Of a DNA stretch of 64,000 nucleotides, positions 63,626-64,000 are shown one piece after another; within the stretch, counting starts at the first letter, position 1; each line of letters starts with the position of its first letter. The stretch spans positions 1,197,001 through 1,261,000 of the forward strand of contig JAWQEG010000501.1 of NCBI GenBank assembly GCA_033782935.1, written 5' to 3'. The notes beneath the pieces are model-generated. The model did not search any database and was not told where the DNA came from. It worked only from the letters and a program-made list of their open reading frames with translations. This DNA comes from Petrolisthes cinctipes (lineage: Eukaryota; Arthropoda; Malacostraca; Decapoda; Porcellanidae). The position numbers and the translations under genes were made by a program.

Positions 63626-64000
63626 TGGGACAGTGGGAAGGGAGGGAAAGGTTGTAGGTATGGTTTGAAATGCAGTAGAGAAGTAAAATAGGGTAGGGTG
63701 GCGGGAAAGAATAAAGGGAAAAATGAGAGAGAGAGAGAGAGAGAGACAGACACTGAACCCCCCACCGCCATTATCTGCTTAGGATATGGGCTAGGACAGA
63801 AGAGAAAATAGAAAGCTGTATTACAGGACAAACAGAGTAGACAATACGTGTAGTGTACACGACACATACCAAAACACAGAAGGAAACATTATAACACACA
63901 TACACACACATAACAGGACACATACCAACACAGGGTGGTGGAGTGGTATTGTATTGAATCGTGAGGTGGGAGGAGTGGCGGGCAGAACGGGAAAACATTA

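Larger units (their letters stand above)
58733..64000 (-). repeat. Right arm of a giant palindrome
   Basis: Inverse copy of 53363-58552. It reaches the window edge without a visible end, so the palindrome is longer than seen. The last bases (ending gggaaaacatta) pair with 53363 onwards (taatgttttccc). Confidence 0.93.

Noticed and set aside
53363..64000. Reading the palindrome arms as terminal repeats of one mobile element
   Set aside because: The arms themselves hold older inserted elements in mirror image, and no enzyme gene or unique core lies between them. An inverted duplication or assembly fold-back explains it better.

Overview
The window is eukaryotic and is built almost entirely of transposable elements and tandem repeats. 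There are no operons, ribosome binding sites or CRISPR arrays, and inferred introns have GT-AG ends. The mix of elements (a DIRS element with introns, two RNase H-bearing LINEs, an RTE remnant, a Gypsy element with integrase ahead of reverse transcriptase, PIF/Harbinger, hAT and Tc1/mariner non-autonomous elements, long AT and GA microsatellites) suits a large arthropod genome. I would guess a decapod crustacean, but no conserved single-copy host gene is present to prove it.

Layout. 346-8394: a nearly complete DIRS-type retrotransposon (Gag, RT/RNase H/methyltransferase-like, tyrosine recombinase) with inverted terminal repeats and an internal complementary region that matches the joined ends. 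It has three inferred spliceosomal introns, one Gag frameshift, one in-frame stop in RT and a nested TIR element. 9060-10450: a decayed LINE 5' part (endonuclease only) with a degenerate 2A-like motif. 10.8-13.6 kb: an interrupted fold-back element, a minisatellite and several MITEs. 15258-21804: an LTR retrotransposon with 1215-bp near-identical LTRs and a 5-bp target duplication. It has a Gag-UGA-Pol arrangement, order PR-INT-RT, and lacks the RT core and RNase H. 22201-23438: a non-autonomous Harbinger-like element holding a hAT MITE. 23.7-31.1 kb: a 56-bp tandem array that looks like repeated mini-introns, then a 61-bp minisatellite split by a solo LTR and by a full-length, apparently intact LINE on the minus strand (25206-30881).

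33.5-47.7 kb holds the only two genes that do not look like ordinary transposon genes: a kinase-fold protein on the minus strand with an acidic octapeptide-repeat tail (33531-34799), and a plus-strand protein with two winged-helix (RFX-like) domains (46734-47684). They diverge from each other. The interval between them holds two abutting TIR elements, a second I-type LINE (about 39.1-44.6 kb) and a pair of inverted 165-bp repeats, one upstream of each gene.

53.36-64.0 kb is a giant palindrome with arms over 5.2 kb that are almost identical, centred on a 180-bp spacer of 91-bp repeats. Each arm carries the same damaged RTE-type LINE and a 56/73-bp minisatellite. The right arm runs off the window. 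This may be a recent genomic inverted duplication or an assembly artefact.

Apart from the retroelement proteins, which serve their own element's transposition, no shared pathway can be read from the genes. The best candidates for something undescribed are the divergent kinase/RFX-like pair, the UGA-CUA PR-INT-RT Gypsy element, the intron-bearing DIRS element and the mini-intron-like tandem repeat.
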